A stretch of DNA of 64,000 bases, from assembly GCF_016907775.1 (NCBI RefSeq), contig NZ_JAFBCO010000001.1:372001-436000 (forward strand), in the 5' to 3' direction. The position numbers and the translations under genes were made by a program. Shown here piece after piece: positions 9,029-17,710 of the stretch. The notes below the pieces were generated by a model. The model was not told the DNA's origin, ran no database searches, and worked only from the letters and a program-made list of their open reading frames with translations. The stretch is from Pseudoglutamicibacter cumminsii (GTDB lineage: Bacteria; Actinomycetota; Actinomycetes; Actinomycetales; Micrococcaceae). Every line of letters begins with the position of its first letter. Position 1 is the stretch's first letter.

Positions 9029-10189
9029 TTAGTCGTCCGAGTTTGAGGCGTCCGTTGCGAAACCGTCGATGAGTGGGAACTCGCCCACTGGGCCCTCGTC
9101 GGCCTCGAACACGCGGTCAGCTGAGCCCACGATCAGCGGATCCGGCGTGTAGACAACCTCAGGATCCTTACCTGGGTAATCGACCGTGTTGAGTACGTGG
9201 CGGATCGCTTCGAGGCGTGCACGCTTCTTGTCGTTGGACTTCACCACGGTCCATGGAGCGTCCCCGGTGTGGGTGTAGAAGAACATCGCCTGCTTGGCCT
9301 CGGTGTAGGCGTCCCACTTGTCGAGGGATGCGAGGTCGGTTGGCGAGAGTTTCCACTGACGCACTGGGTCGGTTCCGCGGGATGCGAAGCGGTGCAGCTG
9401 TTCTGCACGGGATACCGAGAACCACAGCTTGACCAAGCGGATGCCGGAGTTCACGAGCATGCGCTCAAGCTCTGGGGTTTCACGCATGAACTCGACGTAC
9501 TGGCGTGGGGTGCAGTAACCCATGACGCGCTCAACGCCGGCGCGATTGTACCACGAGCGGTCGAACAGCACGATCTCGCCGCCGGATGGCAGATGCTGGA
9601 TGTAGCGCTGGAAGTACCACTGGGTCTGTTCGACCTCGGTTGGCTTAGCGAGCGCGACGACCCGAGCGCCACGCGGGTTGAGGTGCTCGGTGAAACGCTT
9701 GATCGCACCACCCTTACCTGCGGCGTCGCGGCCTTCGAAGATGATGACGAGGCGCTCGTCGTTGTCCTGCATCCAGCGCTGCATCTTGAGCAGTTCGATC
9801 TGGAGCTTACGCTTCTCTTTTTCGTATTCGCGGCGGCCGAGCTTCTTCTCGTATGGGTAGCCCTGGCGCCATGCGTCGTCATCAAGCTCGAGCTGCGAGA
9901 TGCGGTCCGAACCGGCTTCCTTGATCGGGTCGAAGCGGGTCTCGGTCTTGTCGAGCTGCTTGTAGTCCACATCGTCTGGGAACTGCTTCAGGAATTCGTC
10001 CTTTTCCTCACGGCGGTGCGTGGTACCGCTTACGGTGTACAGCGCTTCTTCGCCGTGGAGCTCGCGGTTGGATTCCGCGACCATCGGAGTCTGTTCCTTC
10101 GATGCCTCTGCTGGCTTCACGTCCTCTTTAGCCGTGTTCGCCGTGCTCTGAGCGGTTGAGTTGCTGCTGCCTTTGCGTGAGGTAGCCAT
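9029..10189 (-). CDS. ppk2: Polyphosphate kinase 2 family protein
   Basis: Cytoplasmic enzyme moving phosphate between polyphosphate and nucleoside diphosphates or monophosphates. The Walker A loop GRDAAGKGG, the lid-region segment TEVEQTQWYFQRY and Walker B LFDRSWYNRAGVERVMGYC identify the PPK2 family. The core starts near residue 110. Before it lies a low-complexity N-terminal extension rich in Ser, Thr, Ala, Lys and Glu, which makes the protein (386 residues) longer than a minimal PPK2. Subclass I is likely from the single domain but not proven. The gene lies between rpsI and glmM on the same strand. ppk1, at the other end of the window, makes the polymer. Confidence 0.9.
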   Translation of the reverse strand: MATSRKGSSNSTAQSTANTAKEDVKPAEASKEQTPMVAESNRELHGEEALYTVSGTTHRREEKDEFLKQFPDDVDYKQLDKTETRFDPIKEAGSDRISQLELDDDAWRQGYPYEKKLGRREYEKEKRKLQIELLKMQRWMQDNDERLVIIFEGRDAAGKGGAIKRFTEHLNPRGARVVALAKPTEVEQTQWYFQRYIQHLPSGGEIVLFDRSWYNRAGVERVMGYCTPRQYVEFMRETPELERMLVNSGIRLVKLWFSVSRAEQLHRFASRGTDPVRQWKLSPTDLASLDKWDAYTEAKQAMFFYTHTGDAPWTVVKSNDKKRARLEAIRHVLNTVDYPGKDPEVVYTPDPLIVGSADRVFEADEGPVGEFPLIDGFATDASNSDD

Positions 10190-10372
10190 GCGATTCCTTC
10201 TTCAGGGTGGATGGTGAGAATGGTGGACGCATCACTGCTTCCAACACCCCTTATTTTACGCTAAAAGTAGCCAGTTATTACTCTTCCGTAAGGTTTATCA
10301 CAGCTAAAACACAGCACGATGCGGTGGCTGCTTCGCGGGGTCCGTTCGGTGGATTGCGCGGCAGCTTAAACG

Positions 10373-10409
10373 ACGGGTGGCCCGCCCCTGAAAGGGACGA
10401 GCCACCCGT
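10373..10409 (-). terminator. Terminator of the rplM-rpsI operon
   Basis: Nine-base arms ACGGGTGGC/GCCACCCGT enclose a further CCCCT/AGGG pairing. It lies 32 bp after the rpsI stop in the direction of transcription. The 250-bp gap between ppk2 and rpsI holds only this hairpin and, presumably, the ppk2 promoter. Confidence 0.75.
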
Positions 10410-10440
10410 ATGCACGCTCCATGTAGGAGCTGAGCGAAAA

Positions 10441-10932
10441 TTAACGCTTCGAGTACTGTGGAGCCTTGCGCGCCTTCTTGAGACCAGCCTTCTTCGACTC
10501 GATGACGCGAGCGTCGCGGGTCAGGAAGCCAGCCTTCTTGAGCGCTGGGCGGTTGTTCTCGCGGTCAATCTCGTTGAGCGCGCGAGCGATACCGAGGCGC
10601 AGAGCACCGGCCTGGCCGGATGGGCCACCGCCGTGGATGCGAGCGATCACATCGTAAGCGCCTTCGAGCTCCAGAACGGTGAACGGATCGTTCACTTCCT
10701 GCTGGTGCAGCTTGTTCGGGAAGTACTCGGCGAGTTCACGGCCGTTGAGGGTCCACTTGCCGGAGCCTGGAACAACGCGAACGCGAGCGATCGCGCGCTT
10801 ACGGCGGCCAACAGCGGAGCCAGCAACGGTCAGGTTGCGTGGGGTTGCTTCGGTTGCTTCTGCGACCGGAGCGGATTCAGTCGTGTAAGTCGAGGGAACC
10901 TGGCCCTCGGTGAGCTCTTCGTTCTGAGCCAC
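10441..10932 (-). CDS. rpsI: 30S ribosomal protein S9
   Basis: S9 binds 16S rRNA in the head of the small subunit, and its C-terminal arginine contacts P-site tRNA. The 163-residue protein has the conserved [19 protein letters not shown] block and the ending [12 protein letters not shown]. The roughly 35-residue N-terminal extension rich in Thr, Glu and Ala ([20 protein letters not shown]) is seen in many actinobacteria and is probably disordered. It follows rplM by 42 bp in the usual L13-S9 operon. Confidence 0.97.
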   Translation of the reverse strand: MAQNEELTEGQVPSTYTTESAPVAEATEATPRNLTVAGSAVGRRKRAIARVRVVPGSGKWTLNGRELAEYFPNKLHQQEVNDPFTVLELEGAYDVIARIHGGGPSGQAGALRLGIARALNEIDRENNRPALKKAGFLTRDARVIESKKAGLKKARKAPQYSKR

Positions 10933-10974
10933 TTTAGTCTCCTTAGAAGATATCCGTTATCGGGTGGCCCAGTG

Positions 10975-11418
10975 TTACTGGGAGACCTGCGTGATTTCGA
11001 AGGTCTTAGGCTGCTGAGCGGCGTGTGGGTGCTCTGCACCGCGGTACACCTTCAGCTTGGTCAGCTGCTGCTTACCCAGGCGGGTGTGAGGCAGCATGCC
11101 CTTGACAGCCTTCTCCACTGCGAGCGTCGGGTTCTTCTCCAGAAGCTCAGCGTAGTTGGTGGAGCGCAGACCGCCCGGGAAACCGGTGTGACGGTATGCG
11201 CGCTTCTGTTCGAGCTTGGCGCCGGTGAGGGCAACCTTCTCAGCGTTGATGATGATGACGTAGTCGCCCTGGTCATTGTGTGGGGCGAAAGTCGGCTTGT
11301 GCTTACCGCGCAGCAGGGTTGCGGCCTGGCTTGCGAGGCGGCCCAAAACAACGTCCTCAGCGTCGATGATGTACCAATCGCGCTCGACGTTTTCGGCCTT
11401 AGGAGAGTACGTACGCAC
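10975..11418 (-). CDS. rplM: 50S ribosomal protein L13
   Basis: An early-assembling large-subunit protein. The GTG at 11418 is chosen because it gives the family start [20 protein letters not shown] and has GAAGG upstream at a workable distance; the frame is open 36 codons further but that sequence is not L13-like. This gives 147 residues, the usual size, with the GRLAS and [19 protein letters not shown] motifs. It is the first gene of the rplM-rpsI operon. The upstream region holds a possible TAGACT -10 box. Confidence 0.96.
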   Translation of the reverse strand: MRTYSPKAENVERDWYIIDAEDVVLGRLASQAATLLRGKHKPTFAPHNDQGDYVIIINAEKVALTGAKLEQKRAYRHTGFPGGLRSTNYAELLEKNPTLAVEKAVKGMLPHTRLGKQQLTKLKVYRGAEHPHAAQQPKTFEITQVSQ

Positions 11419-11646
11419 TGTTCTTTTTGCCTTCGGTTGAATACTGGTCAGACGGTCTCGGTCTGGTTGTCGTGAGGTAACCAGGGCTCGCACCGCCGTG
11501 CGGATGATGCGCCGGCGCACACGCACTACGGGTGAGGGCCGTAGCCGGTTCGCTTACTCTCTTGCTCTGCTCACAGACCAGAGGTCCTGCAACTGGACCG
11601 TCACGTAAACAGGTGGTGTCAAGAGCGCACTGCGCAACAGCTATCT

Positions 11647-11652
11647 AGTCTA
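11647..11652 (-). promoter_or_regulatory. Possible -10 box of rplM-rpsI; gap 11419-11749
   Basis: TAGACT on the minus strand lies about 230 bp before rplM, with a weak -35 candidate (TTGGTC) 19 bp upstream. The same hexamer in similar context precedes spc, tuf and rplJ. A TTGACA-like hexamer also occurs about 20 bp downstream but has no -10 partner. I see nothing else in the 331-bp gap. Confidence 0.35.
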
Positions 11653-11749
11653 GCTTAAACTTCCCGCCGATGACCAACTCATGGTGATCAGTATCTCTTG
11701 ACCCGGCTAAATCGCCCGGATCGCTGCACTGACGTCTCTAGGCGGGGAC

Positions 11750-12601
11750 CTATTCCTGATCCCGGCGGGCGCGGGTCGCTTCAGCGCGAGCCGAGGCCGC
11801 ATCGTCATCCGGATAGTCAACGCCCTTCAAGACCAACGCGTGCCCCGCCGCCATCTTGGTGTTAGCATCGCGCACCCGCTCCCCCAGCCGCTGCGCAGGC
11901 CAGTCCACGGGTCGCGCATCTTCGCCGACGCTGATGAGAGCGCCGACGATCGTGCGCACCATGTGGTGGCAAAACGCGTCCGCGCTCAGCCGCGCCTCAA
12001 CGAAGCCCTCCGGCGAGCGCGTCACGCTGATCTCCTGGAGGTCGCGGATCGTTGAGGAGTGTTCGCGGGGCTTACAGAACGACAAGAAATCGTTGAGTCC
12101 CAAAAGGCCTTGTGCGGCCTCGTGCATCGCGGCGGGATCGAGTTCGCGCGGGTGAAAAAGAACATCGTGCCGGCGGAGCGGATTCCAACGGTGCGGTCCA
12201 TCAGCGATCAGATACCGGTAGTGGCGACGCAGCGCCGAGAAGCGCGCATCAAAGCCCGGAGGAACCGCGCGGGCGGAGTCGATGATGACAGCTTGCTCCG
12301 TAGTCCGGGACAGCACGGCGTTAAGGCGACGCACCAGGGTCTCCTCAACGGGGGCCGCGTTGTCCCGCACCGTGAGTTTCGCGATCGCTTCGGGCAACAG
12401 ATCACAGTGGATCATCTGCCCTATCGCATGCACACCCGCATCCGTGCGACCCGCGACCACCGTCCGCACATCCGTCCGCGTGATCGTAAACAGCGCCTCT
12501 TCGACAGCCTGCTGCACACTCGGCTGATTCGGTTGGCGGGCCCACCCGCTAAAAGGCGTGCCGTCATACGAAAGCCGAATCGCGAACCGTTGCATATCCA
12601 T
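11750..12601 (-). CDS. truA: tRNA pseudouridine(38-40) synthase
   Basis: Isomerises uridines 38-40 in the anticodon stem-loop of many tRNAs. The RLSYDGTPFSGWARQPNQPSVQ segment, the catalytic Asp in GRTDAGVHA and the KPREHSSTIRDL and MVRTIVGALI motifs are those of TruA. ATG codons at 12625, 12610, 12601 and 12595 are possible; 12601 has AGGA at a good distance and gives 283 residues. An Ala/Arg/Glu-rich tail ends the protein. It sits between the alpha operon and rplM-rpsI, as in other actinobacteria, but here the amber-interrupted lipoprotein gene has come between rplQ and truA. Confidence 0.95.
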   Translation of the reverse strand: MDMQRFAIRLSYDGTPFSGWARQPNQPSVQQAVEEALFTITRTDVRTVVAGRTDAGVHAIGQMIHCDLLPEAIAKLTVRDNAAPVEETLVRRLNAVLSRTTEQAVIIDSARAVPPGFDARFSALRRHYRYLIADGPHRWNPLRRHDVLFHPRELDPAAMHEAAQGLLGLNDFLSFCKPREHSSTIRDLQEISVTRSPEGFVEARLSADAFCHHMVRTIVGALISVGEDARPVDWPAQRLGERVRDANTKMAAGHALVLKGVDYPDDDAASARAEATRARRDQE

Positions 12602-12644
12602 CAGCCCCATCCTAGCCGCGCACACGCCACCCAGACATGCCAGA

Positions 12645-12692
12645 GCATAAGTGAGCCCCGCATCGAACCTACGATGCGGGGCTTACTTATGC
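12645..12692 (-). terminator. Long hairpin between the lipoprotein locus and truA
   Basis: Arms of about 21 bp, with one G-U pair, enclose the loop AACCTA. The arm core is AGCCCCGCATCG. It begins 14 bp after the TAA that ends the extended lipoprotein frame at 12706, which supports that TAA, rather than the upstream amber codons, as the original gene end. The stem reads the same on both strands, but only minus-strand genes flank it. Confidence 0.8.
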
Positions 12693-12705
12693 ACTCATGC
12701 GCTGG

Positions 12706-12918
12706 TTACTGCTGTGGAGGCGCCGGCGGAGCCGGCAGGGCAGGCGGAGTCGGCGGAGCAGGCGGAGCCGGCAGCGCCTGCGGTGCGGCCTTGTTGCCTG
12801 ACTGCGGCTCAGGCTCCGGTGGAGGCGGAGCAACAACTCCAGTGTTTTCAGCTGGCGGCACCGGAGGTGCCGACGGAGCAGGTGGCGCGTCGCCAGCCGG
12901 GGGCGCGGGCGGTGCAGA
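12706..12918 (-). pseudogene. Proline-rich tail in frame after the second amber codon
   Basis: The reading frame of the upstream lipoprotein fragments continues past TAG 12919-12921 for 70 codons without a stop and ends in tandem CAG CAG TAA. The encoded tail is Pro/Ala-rich, with PAPPAPP-type blocks around a central PPPPEPEPQSGNK. Cytoplasmic Pro-rich tails after a membrane helix are common in actinobacterial membrane proteins of this layout. With no start codon or ribosome binding site of its own, it would be translated only by readthrough or in an ancestral intact gene. It could instead be chance GC-rich sequence, but the biased composition and the terminator just beyond argue for coding origin. 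Confidence 0.5.
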
Positions 12919-13476
12919 CTAGTTGTCAGTCTGCCAGTGCAGCGCATGGCCGTGGTTCTGATCCTGCACGTATACCGGAGGATCCTGCTCGCCTCGCCGC
13001 CTTGTTCCCTTCGCCTTCGCGCCCTTTTTCTTGCGCAAAACTACGGCAAGCACCACAAGCAGAATGACAAGCACGATAACCGCGCCCGCGACTACAAACC
13101 CTACGATTGTCGGGCCGCTATAGCTGTATTCGGCGGTAGATCCCCTCAGTTCGTAGCCCTCGTCTGGCACATCGCCGCTCAGGCTGGAGAAGGCTGGGGG
13201 TTCAAGCTTCAGACGTGGGGTCGTTTCGAAGTCGGTGTGCAGATCCGCGTATTGGTTGAGTTTCACGGTACCTGTGGTCTTCTGCCATAGAGCACCTTCG
13301 CGCTGTTCTGTGATCGAAAACGAGCCGAAGCTCTTCTTGACTTTACCTACGAGCTCTTGGGTGTCCGACCCTTCCCATTTCAGGGTGAAGACCTGTTCTT
13401 CGCCCCGCTTCTCAGAGGTGATAGACCCATCGCTCGGAGCAAGTTTCTTTTCGATTTCTTCTACATCCGAGTTCAG
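12919..13476 (-). pseudogene. C-terminal half of the lipoprotein: second domain copy plus membrane helix
   Basis: In the same frame as the upstream lipoprotein, directly after TAG 13477-13479, 185 sense codons follow up to a second TAG at 12919. The segment holds NSDVEEIEKKLAPSD, then FTLKWEGSDTQELVGKVKK, a spacer, a strong membrane helix (VGFVVAGAVIVLVILLVV) and a basic stop-transfer KKKGAKAKGTRRR. The first part resembles residues 75-135 of the upstream half (KKVDKSLKKAAPKG and FKDIDEYKG), suggesting an internal domain duplication. A GTG at 13266 could start a shorter product, but it has no convincing ribosome binding site and would remove most of the domain. This is either a nonsense-disrupted gene or amber readthrough. 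Confidence 0.6.
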
Positions 13477-14529
13477 CTACGCTACCGCTACCCCAACCTC
13501 AACTCCAAACGAAACCGCATCGCCCGCGCCCGGCTTCAGCACAGCGGTAAAGCTGGACAGCTTCGCAGACTTCTCCGCAACAGCTCGGAACCTTTTCTCG
13601 CCAGATACTTCGGCGAGTACAAGAAAGCTAGCCCCGTGAGTGAAACCTAATTCCTTTTCCTCTGATTCTTTCATTCTCGCCGGCCGGTAGGTGCCATCAG
13701 GATCGGAGACGAAAGGCATCACGCAATCAATCCACTCAGTACGCACTTTCTCTTTATCACGGGCACCAGTGCTCATTTCGTAACTGACCGCAACCCGATA
13801 CCCTTCGGGTTTGATTTCAATCAACGGCCGAATCGACGTAAATCCGTGTTCGATTCGCTTCGACTCGAAGAACGGGGTCCGCGAATCCTTGAAAGAACTT
13901 TTGCCAATGTCTAGAGTTCCTCCGCGATCTTCCACGCGAAACTTTTCGAGTTCCTTCTTCGCCAGCAACTTATCTTTGATGAGTGCCTTGCCCATCCAGT
14001 CCAGCAATTGCCTGCTAGAGGCGTTCTCTTTAAGTAGAACATCCTCCCTGAGAGGCCCCTCGATCGCCCTGAACTCGACTTCAAGGCTATCTGCATTATG
14101 ATCACCGGCCTTGAGCGCGTGGCTGAGAACTCCTTTGTACTCGTCAATGTCTTTGAAGGACATCTCGACCTTGATGGTCAGCTTGTCGCCCTTCTTCTTG
14201 ACGCTCGTAACCTTGGTTCCCTTAGGTGCGGCCTTCTTAAGAGATTTGTCGACCTTTTTCGCGTCGAGTTTCGCGGCATCGTCGTCCTCGACCTCTACCA
14301 CCGCCGTCATCGTCCGGGTGCCTTTACCCTTCGAATCCATCTTTTGCGTAGTCGAGATATCGACCGAGCAAGCAGTCAATACGAACGAGACCAAGGCCAG
14401 CAAAAGAACCAGAAAAGTCGAGCGTGGGTAGAGGCTGCGTTGGTGAAGGCCGCGTTGATGGAGGCCGCGTTGGTAGAGGTTTTGTCTAGCGACAGACCCA
14501 GTGGCATTCGGGGAGGACAGCGCGTTCAT
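13477..14529 (-). CDS. LppM-like lipoprotein, N-terminal part, ended by an in-frame amber codon
   Basis: A 350-residue predicted lipoprotein. A charged N-region with four short repeats is followed by a hydrophobic stretch and the lipobox LTAC (Cys54). The mature part is Lys/Asp/Glu-rich beta-type sequence (TMTAVVEVEDDDAAKLDAKK and later YRVAVSYEMSTGARDKEKV). It resembles LppM/DUF3153-type actinobacterial envelope proteins, but the family call is tentative. The ATG at 14529 has GAAAG upstream; the frame is open to 14607. It ends at TAG 13477-13479, yet the same frame continues with related coding sequence to 12706, so the native protein was probably about 607 residues with a C-terminal membrane anchor. 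It lies between the alpha-operon terminator and truA. Confidence 0.7.
   Translation of the reverse strand: MNALSSPNATGSVARQNLYQRGLHQRGLHQRSLYPRSTFLVLLLALVSFVLTACSVDISTTQKMDSKGKGTRTMTAVVEVEDDDAAKLDAKKVDKSLKKAAPKGTKVTSVKKKGDKLTIKVEMSFKDIDEYKGVLSHALKAGDHNADSLEVEFRAIEGPLREDVLLKENASSRQLLDWMGKALIKDKLLAKKELEKFRVEDRGGTLDIGKSSFKDSRTPFFESKRIEHGFTSIRPLIEIKPEGYRVAVSYEMSTGARDKEKVRTEWIDCVMPFVSDPDGTYRPARMKESEEKELGFTHGASFLVLAEVSGEKRFRAVAEKSAKLSSFTAVLKPGAGDAVSFGVEVGVAVA
14422..14481 (-). repeat. Four tandem 15-bp units in the lipoprotein signal region
   Basis: Four consecutive 15-bp units related to GCGTTGGTGAAGGCC run from 14422 to 14481. On the minus strand they encode the near-repeat LYQRG-LHQRG-LHQRS-LYPRS just before the hydrophobic part of the signal sequence. 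The unit length keeps the frame, so gain or loss of a unit would lengthen or shorten the basic N-region without a frameshift. Confidence 0.8.
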
Positions 14530-14594
14530 ACGGAGTATCTTTCGAAAAGGCCGACGGGTTTCTTCACCAAAGATATAGGCTCGGGCCTTAAAAA

Positions 14595-14630
14595 TAAGTC
14601 CCTGCACCGCAAAAACGGTGCAGGGACTTA
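14595..14630 (-). terminator. Terminator of the alpha operon (after rplQ)
   Basis: A 15-bp perfect stem (TAAGTCCCTGCACCG and complement) with a six-base A/T-rich loop is followed on the minus strand by TTATTTTTAA. This is a classical Rho-independent terminator 38 bp after rplQ. It separates the alpha operon from the lipoprotein locus, which therefore needs its own promoter. Confidence 0.92.
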
Positions 14631-14668
14631 CGTGTGGTCTAAGCGATGCTCAGCTCACGATGGACGAC

Positions 14669-15217
14669 TTACTTGTCTTCCTTCGCGTCAGCTTCTTCAG
14701 CCTTAGCTTCGGTGTCTTCAACCGGGGTTGCGGCTTCATCCATCTCAGCAACGTTGGCTGGAGCATCCTCCTGGGTCTCCACCTCTGGTGCAGCCTGCTC
14801 GGTAGCCTTCTCAGCTTCCTTCACAACAGCCTGCTTAGGGGAAACCGGCTCCATGACGAGCTCGATAACAGCCATCGGTGCGTTGTCACCGGAACGGTTA
14901 CCGATCTTGGTGATACGGGTGTAACCACCGTTACGCTCAGCCATTGCAGGCGCGATGTTGGTCAGCAGCTCGTACACAGCGTTCTTGTTCGTTGCGGAAC
15001 GTGGAGCGATCGCGGACTGTACGCGGCGGCGAGCGTTGAGGTCGCCAGCCTTAGCAGTCGTGATCAGCTTCTCAGCGAACGGACGCAGACGCTTTGCACG
15101 GGTCAGCGTGGTCTTCAAACGGCCGTGAGTGAAAAGCTCACCTGCCATGTTGGACAAAATGAGGCGCTGGTGCGCCGGGCTACCGCCGAGGCGTGGGCCC
15201 TTAGTTGGGGTTGGCAT
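14669..15217 (-). CDS. rplQ: 50S ribosomal protein L17
   Basis: Large-subunit protein near the exit tunnel. The 182-residue product starts [18 protein letters not shown] and has the core [26 protein letters not shown]. It carries a C-terminal acidic Glu/Ala-rich extension of about 55 residues ([18 protein letters not shown] onward) that E. coli L17 lacks; such tails are common in actinobacteria. An in-frame ATG at 15247 is rejected because its sequence is not L17-like. It is the last gene of the alpha operon, 75 bp after rpoA. Confidence 0.96.
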   Translation of the reverse strand: MPTPTKGPRLGGSPAHQRLILSNMAGELFTHGRLKTTLTRAKRLRPFAEKLITTAKAGDLNARRRVQSAIAPRSATNKNAVYELLTNIAPAMAERNGGYTRITKIGNRSGDNAPMAVIELVMEPVSPKQAVVKEAEKATEQAAPEVETQEDAPANVAEMDEAATPVEDTEAKAEEADAKEDK

Positions 15218-15292
15218 AGTCGTAAATCTCCTTGAGTGAGGCCTCACCCGTTACCGCGAGTGAGACCATGCGAGACGCTTCAGAGAGCGAAC

Positions 15293-16282
15293 TCAGAACT
15301 CTTCAGTTTCGTAGTCGTCATCCGCCAGAGGAGCTTCGTATCCTGCTGGAGAATCCTTGAGTGCAAGACCCAGCTCGTCGAGCTTGGACTTGACCTCATC
15401 AATCGACTTTGCGCCGAAGTTACGGATGTCCATGAGATCCGCCTCAGAGCGGGCTACCAACTCACCAACGGTGTGGACACCCTCGCGCTTCAGGCAGTTG
15501 TACGAACGCACCGTAAGCTCAAGATCTTCAATCGGCAGAGCCATGTCAGCTGCTGCCTGCTCATCCGTTGGGGATGGGCCGATCTCGACGCCTTCGGATT
15601 CCGTGTTGAGCTCGTGTGCCAAGCCGAACAGACCAACGAGGGTCACACCGGCGGAAGCAACAGCATCACGCGGGGACATCGACGGCTTCGTCTCAACATC
15701 GAGAACGAGCTTGTCGAAGTCAGTGCGCTGTTCAACACGGGTTGCGTCCACACGGAACGTCACTTTGAGAACAGGCGAGTAGATCGAGTCAACCGGGATA
15801 CGGCCGATCTCGGAATCTTCACGCTTGTTCTGAGCGGCGGACACGTAGCCGCGGCCGCGCTCAATGGTGAGCTCCATATCGAAGTTTCCGTTTTCGTTGA
15901 GCGTTGCGATCTCAAGCTCTGGGTTGTGGATCTCAACACCAGCAGGTGCGGAGATGTCACCAGCGGTGACAACGCCAGGGCCCTGCTTGCGCAGGTATGC
16001 AACAACTGGTTCGTCATGCTCAGAGGAAACGGAGAGTTGCTTCACGTTGAGAACGATCTCAGTGACGTCCTCCTTGACACCCTCAACGGTCGTGAACTCG
16101 TGCAGAACACCCTCGATGCGCACGCTGGTTACAGCGGCACCCGGGATGGACGAAAGCAGAGTACGGCGAAGAGAGTTACCGATCGTGTAGCCAAAACCTG
16201 GCTCAAGCGGCTCAAGGGTGAAGCGTGAACGGGTCTCAGACAGCTGATCTTCGGTCAGGGTCGGGCGCTGTGCAATTAGCAC
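15293..16282 (-). CDS. rpoA: DNA-directed RNA polymerase subunit alpha
   Basis: The dimer of alpha nucleates RNA polymerase assembly through its N-terminal domain, and its C-terminal domain contacts UP elements and activators. The 329-residue protein starts at GTG 16282 and shows [26 protein letters not shown] in the N-terminal domain and [18 protein letters not shown] and [16 protein letters not shown] in the C-terminal domain. It lies between rpsK and rplQ. rpsD, present here in E. coli, is absent. Confidence 0.98.
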   Translation of the reverse strand: MLIAQRPTLTEDQLSETRSRFTLEPLEPGFGYTIGNSLRRTLLSSIPGAAVTSVRIEGVLHEFTTVEGVKEDVTEIVLNVKQLSVSSEHDEPVVAYLRKQGPGVVTAGDISAPAGVEIHNPELEIATLNENGNFDMELTIERGRGYVSAAQNKREDSEIGRIPVDSIYSPVLKVTFRVDATRVEQRTDFDKLVLDVETKPSMSPRDAVASAGVTLVGLFGLAHELNTESEGVEIGPSPTDEQAAADMALPIEDLELTVRSYNCLKREGVHTVGELVARSEADLMDIRNFGAKSIDEVKSKLDELGLALKDSPAGYEAPLADDDYETEEF

Positions 16283-16466
16283 GGATGTTGTCCTTTCAGC
16301 GAGCGTCCGCTATATGACGCTGCAGATGGCGACTGGGTGAATGAGGAACTGTTGTTCCCCACTCCGGGGGAAGAACATCGGATCTTCCGGGACAGGACTC
16401 CACAACACATTTTGTACTACAACAGATTTTGTACTGCATTGCGTTGTCCAGCGCGCAACCCGCGTA

Positions 16467-16874
16467 CTAGACGCGACGACGCTTCGGCGGGCGGCAGCCG
16501 TTGTGTGCAACCGGGGTGACGTCCTGAATGGAGCCAACCTCGAGGCCTGCAGCCTGAAGCGAACGGATTGCGGTTTCGCGGCCCGAACCCGGGCCCTTCA
16601 CGAAAACATCTACCTTGCGCATGCCGTGGTGCTGTGCTTCCTTAGCGGCCTTCTCGGCAGCCATCTGCGCAGCATACGGGGTCGACTTGCGCGAGCCCTT
16701 GAAACCCATCTGGCCCGAAGAGGCCCAGGAGATCACAGCACCGGTTGGGTCGGTGATCGAAACGATGGTGTTGTTGAACGTGGACTTGATGTGCGCATGA
16801 CCCTGCGCAACATTCTTCTTGACTACGCGACGCGGCTTACGTGCCGCGCTCGTGGCCTGACCCTTTGGGGGCAT
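16467..16874 (-). CDS. rpsK: 30S ribosomal protein S11
   Basis: Platform protein of the small subunit, near the mRNA exit and the E site. The 135-residue product has the usual basic N-terminus and the conserved [32 protein letters not shown] and [10 protein letters not shown] ending. It follows rpsM by 52 bp. The 184-bp gap to rpoA contains a short TTCCCC/GGGGAA hairpin and probably no separate gene. Confidence 0.97.
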   Translation of the reverse strand: MPPKGQATSAARKPRRVVKKNVAQGHAHIKSTFNNTIVSITDPTGAVISWASSGQMGFKGSRKSTPYAAQMAAEKAAKEAQHHGMRKVDVFVKGPGSGRETAIRSLQAAGLEVGSIQDVTPVAHNGCRPPKRRRV

Positions 16875-16926
16875 TTTTACTCCTACCTGAAAGTCTTCTC
16901 TAAGTTGGGCGAGCTAACCGTGTGGA

Positions 16927-17301
16927 TTAGCGGGCCTTCTTCTTACCGGCAACGGTCTGCTTAGGACCCTTGCGCGAGCGAGCGTTGGTCTTGGTGCGCT
17001 GACCGTGGACCGGGAGGCCCTGACGGTGACGCACACCCTGGTAGGAGCCGATTTCGACCTTGCGGCGAATGTCGGCTGCAACCTCACGGCGAAGGTCACC
17101 TTCAACCGTGTAGGAGCCCTCGATGTGGTCGCGCAGCTTCACGAGCTGATCGTCGCTGAGATCCTTGATGCGCGTGTTTGGGTCGATGCCCGTTGCTTCG
17201 AGGGTCTCGGCGGCACGGGTCTTGCCCACGCCATAGATGTAGGTGAGTGCGATGATTGCGCGCTTATCGCGCGGAATATCAACACCGGCGAGACGAGCCA
17301 T
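16927..17301 (-). CDS. rpsM: 30S ribosomal protein S13
   Basis: Head protein of the small subunit that contacts P-site tRNA and forms bridges to the 50S subunit. The 124-residue protein begins [24 protein letters not shown] and ends with the basic [23 protein letters not shown] tail typical of actinobacteria. It lies between rpmJ and rpsK. The 163-bp gap to rpmJ contains GC-rich inverted repeats around the AGGAGG near 17325 but no gene. Confidence 0.97.
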   Translation of the reverse strand: MARLAGVDIPRDKRAIIALTYIYGVGKTRAAETLEATGIDPNTRIKDLSDDQLVKLRDHIEGSYTVEGDLRREVAADIRRKVEIGSYQGVRHRQGLPVHGQRTKTNARSRKGPKQTVAGKKKAR

Positions 17302-17464
17302 AGTGGTCTCTTCCTTACTGTGTTCAGGAGGTGTTCGGCAATACCATCCGCACCGTTTCGATGCGGCCCCGGCCTCCTGGTAGCCCGAGGGTAGACGGTA
17401 GCTGAGCTACCCGGTACTGCTTATTTTCAATGTGTGGCGTGGTGCCGTGCGTCTGCTGCTTTGC

Positions 17465-17578
17465 TTAGCCCTGGCGCTGCTTGTGGCGAGGGTTGGAGCA
17501 AATAACCATAACGACGCCGTGGCGACGAATGACGCGGCAGTCGTCGCAGATTGGCTTCACGCTCGGATGGACCTTCAC
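17465..17578 (-). CDS. rpmJ: 50S ribosomal protein L36 (small gene)
   Basis: A 37-residue zinc-ribbon protein of the large subunit, read from a GTG at 17578 to TAA at 17465. The translation begins [21 protein letters not shown] and ends [10 protein letters not shown]. The zinc ligands are Cys11, Cys14 and Cys27 with His32, so this is the zinc-binding (C+) form. It occupies the expected place between infA and rpsM. The gaps on each side (130 and 163 bp) hold no other recognisable gene. Confidence 0.95.
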   Translation of the reverse strand: MKVHPSVKPICDDCRVIRRHGVVMVICSNPRHKQRQG

Positions 17579-17710
17579 GTCGGTTGTGTCCTTACGTTTC
17601 TGATTGATCAGTTTTTGATTTCAAACATCACGTCAGACGCGAACATCCCTTCAGACACAGACCAACGGCGGACCCGTCTGCAGGGTACGCCGTGACTGGA
17701 TCTTCAGAGA

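Noticed and set aside
12059-12922. Plus-strand frame with a GGAGGAG-type Gly/Ala-rich end
   Set aside because: It is antisense to truA and to the Pro-rich tail of the lipoprotein; the Gly/Ala repeats are only the complement of Pro/Ala codons.
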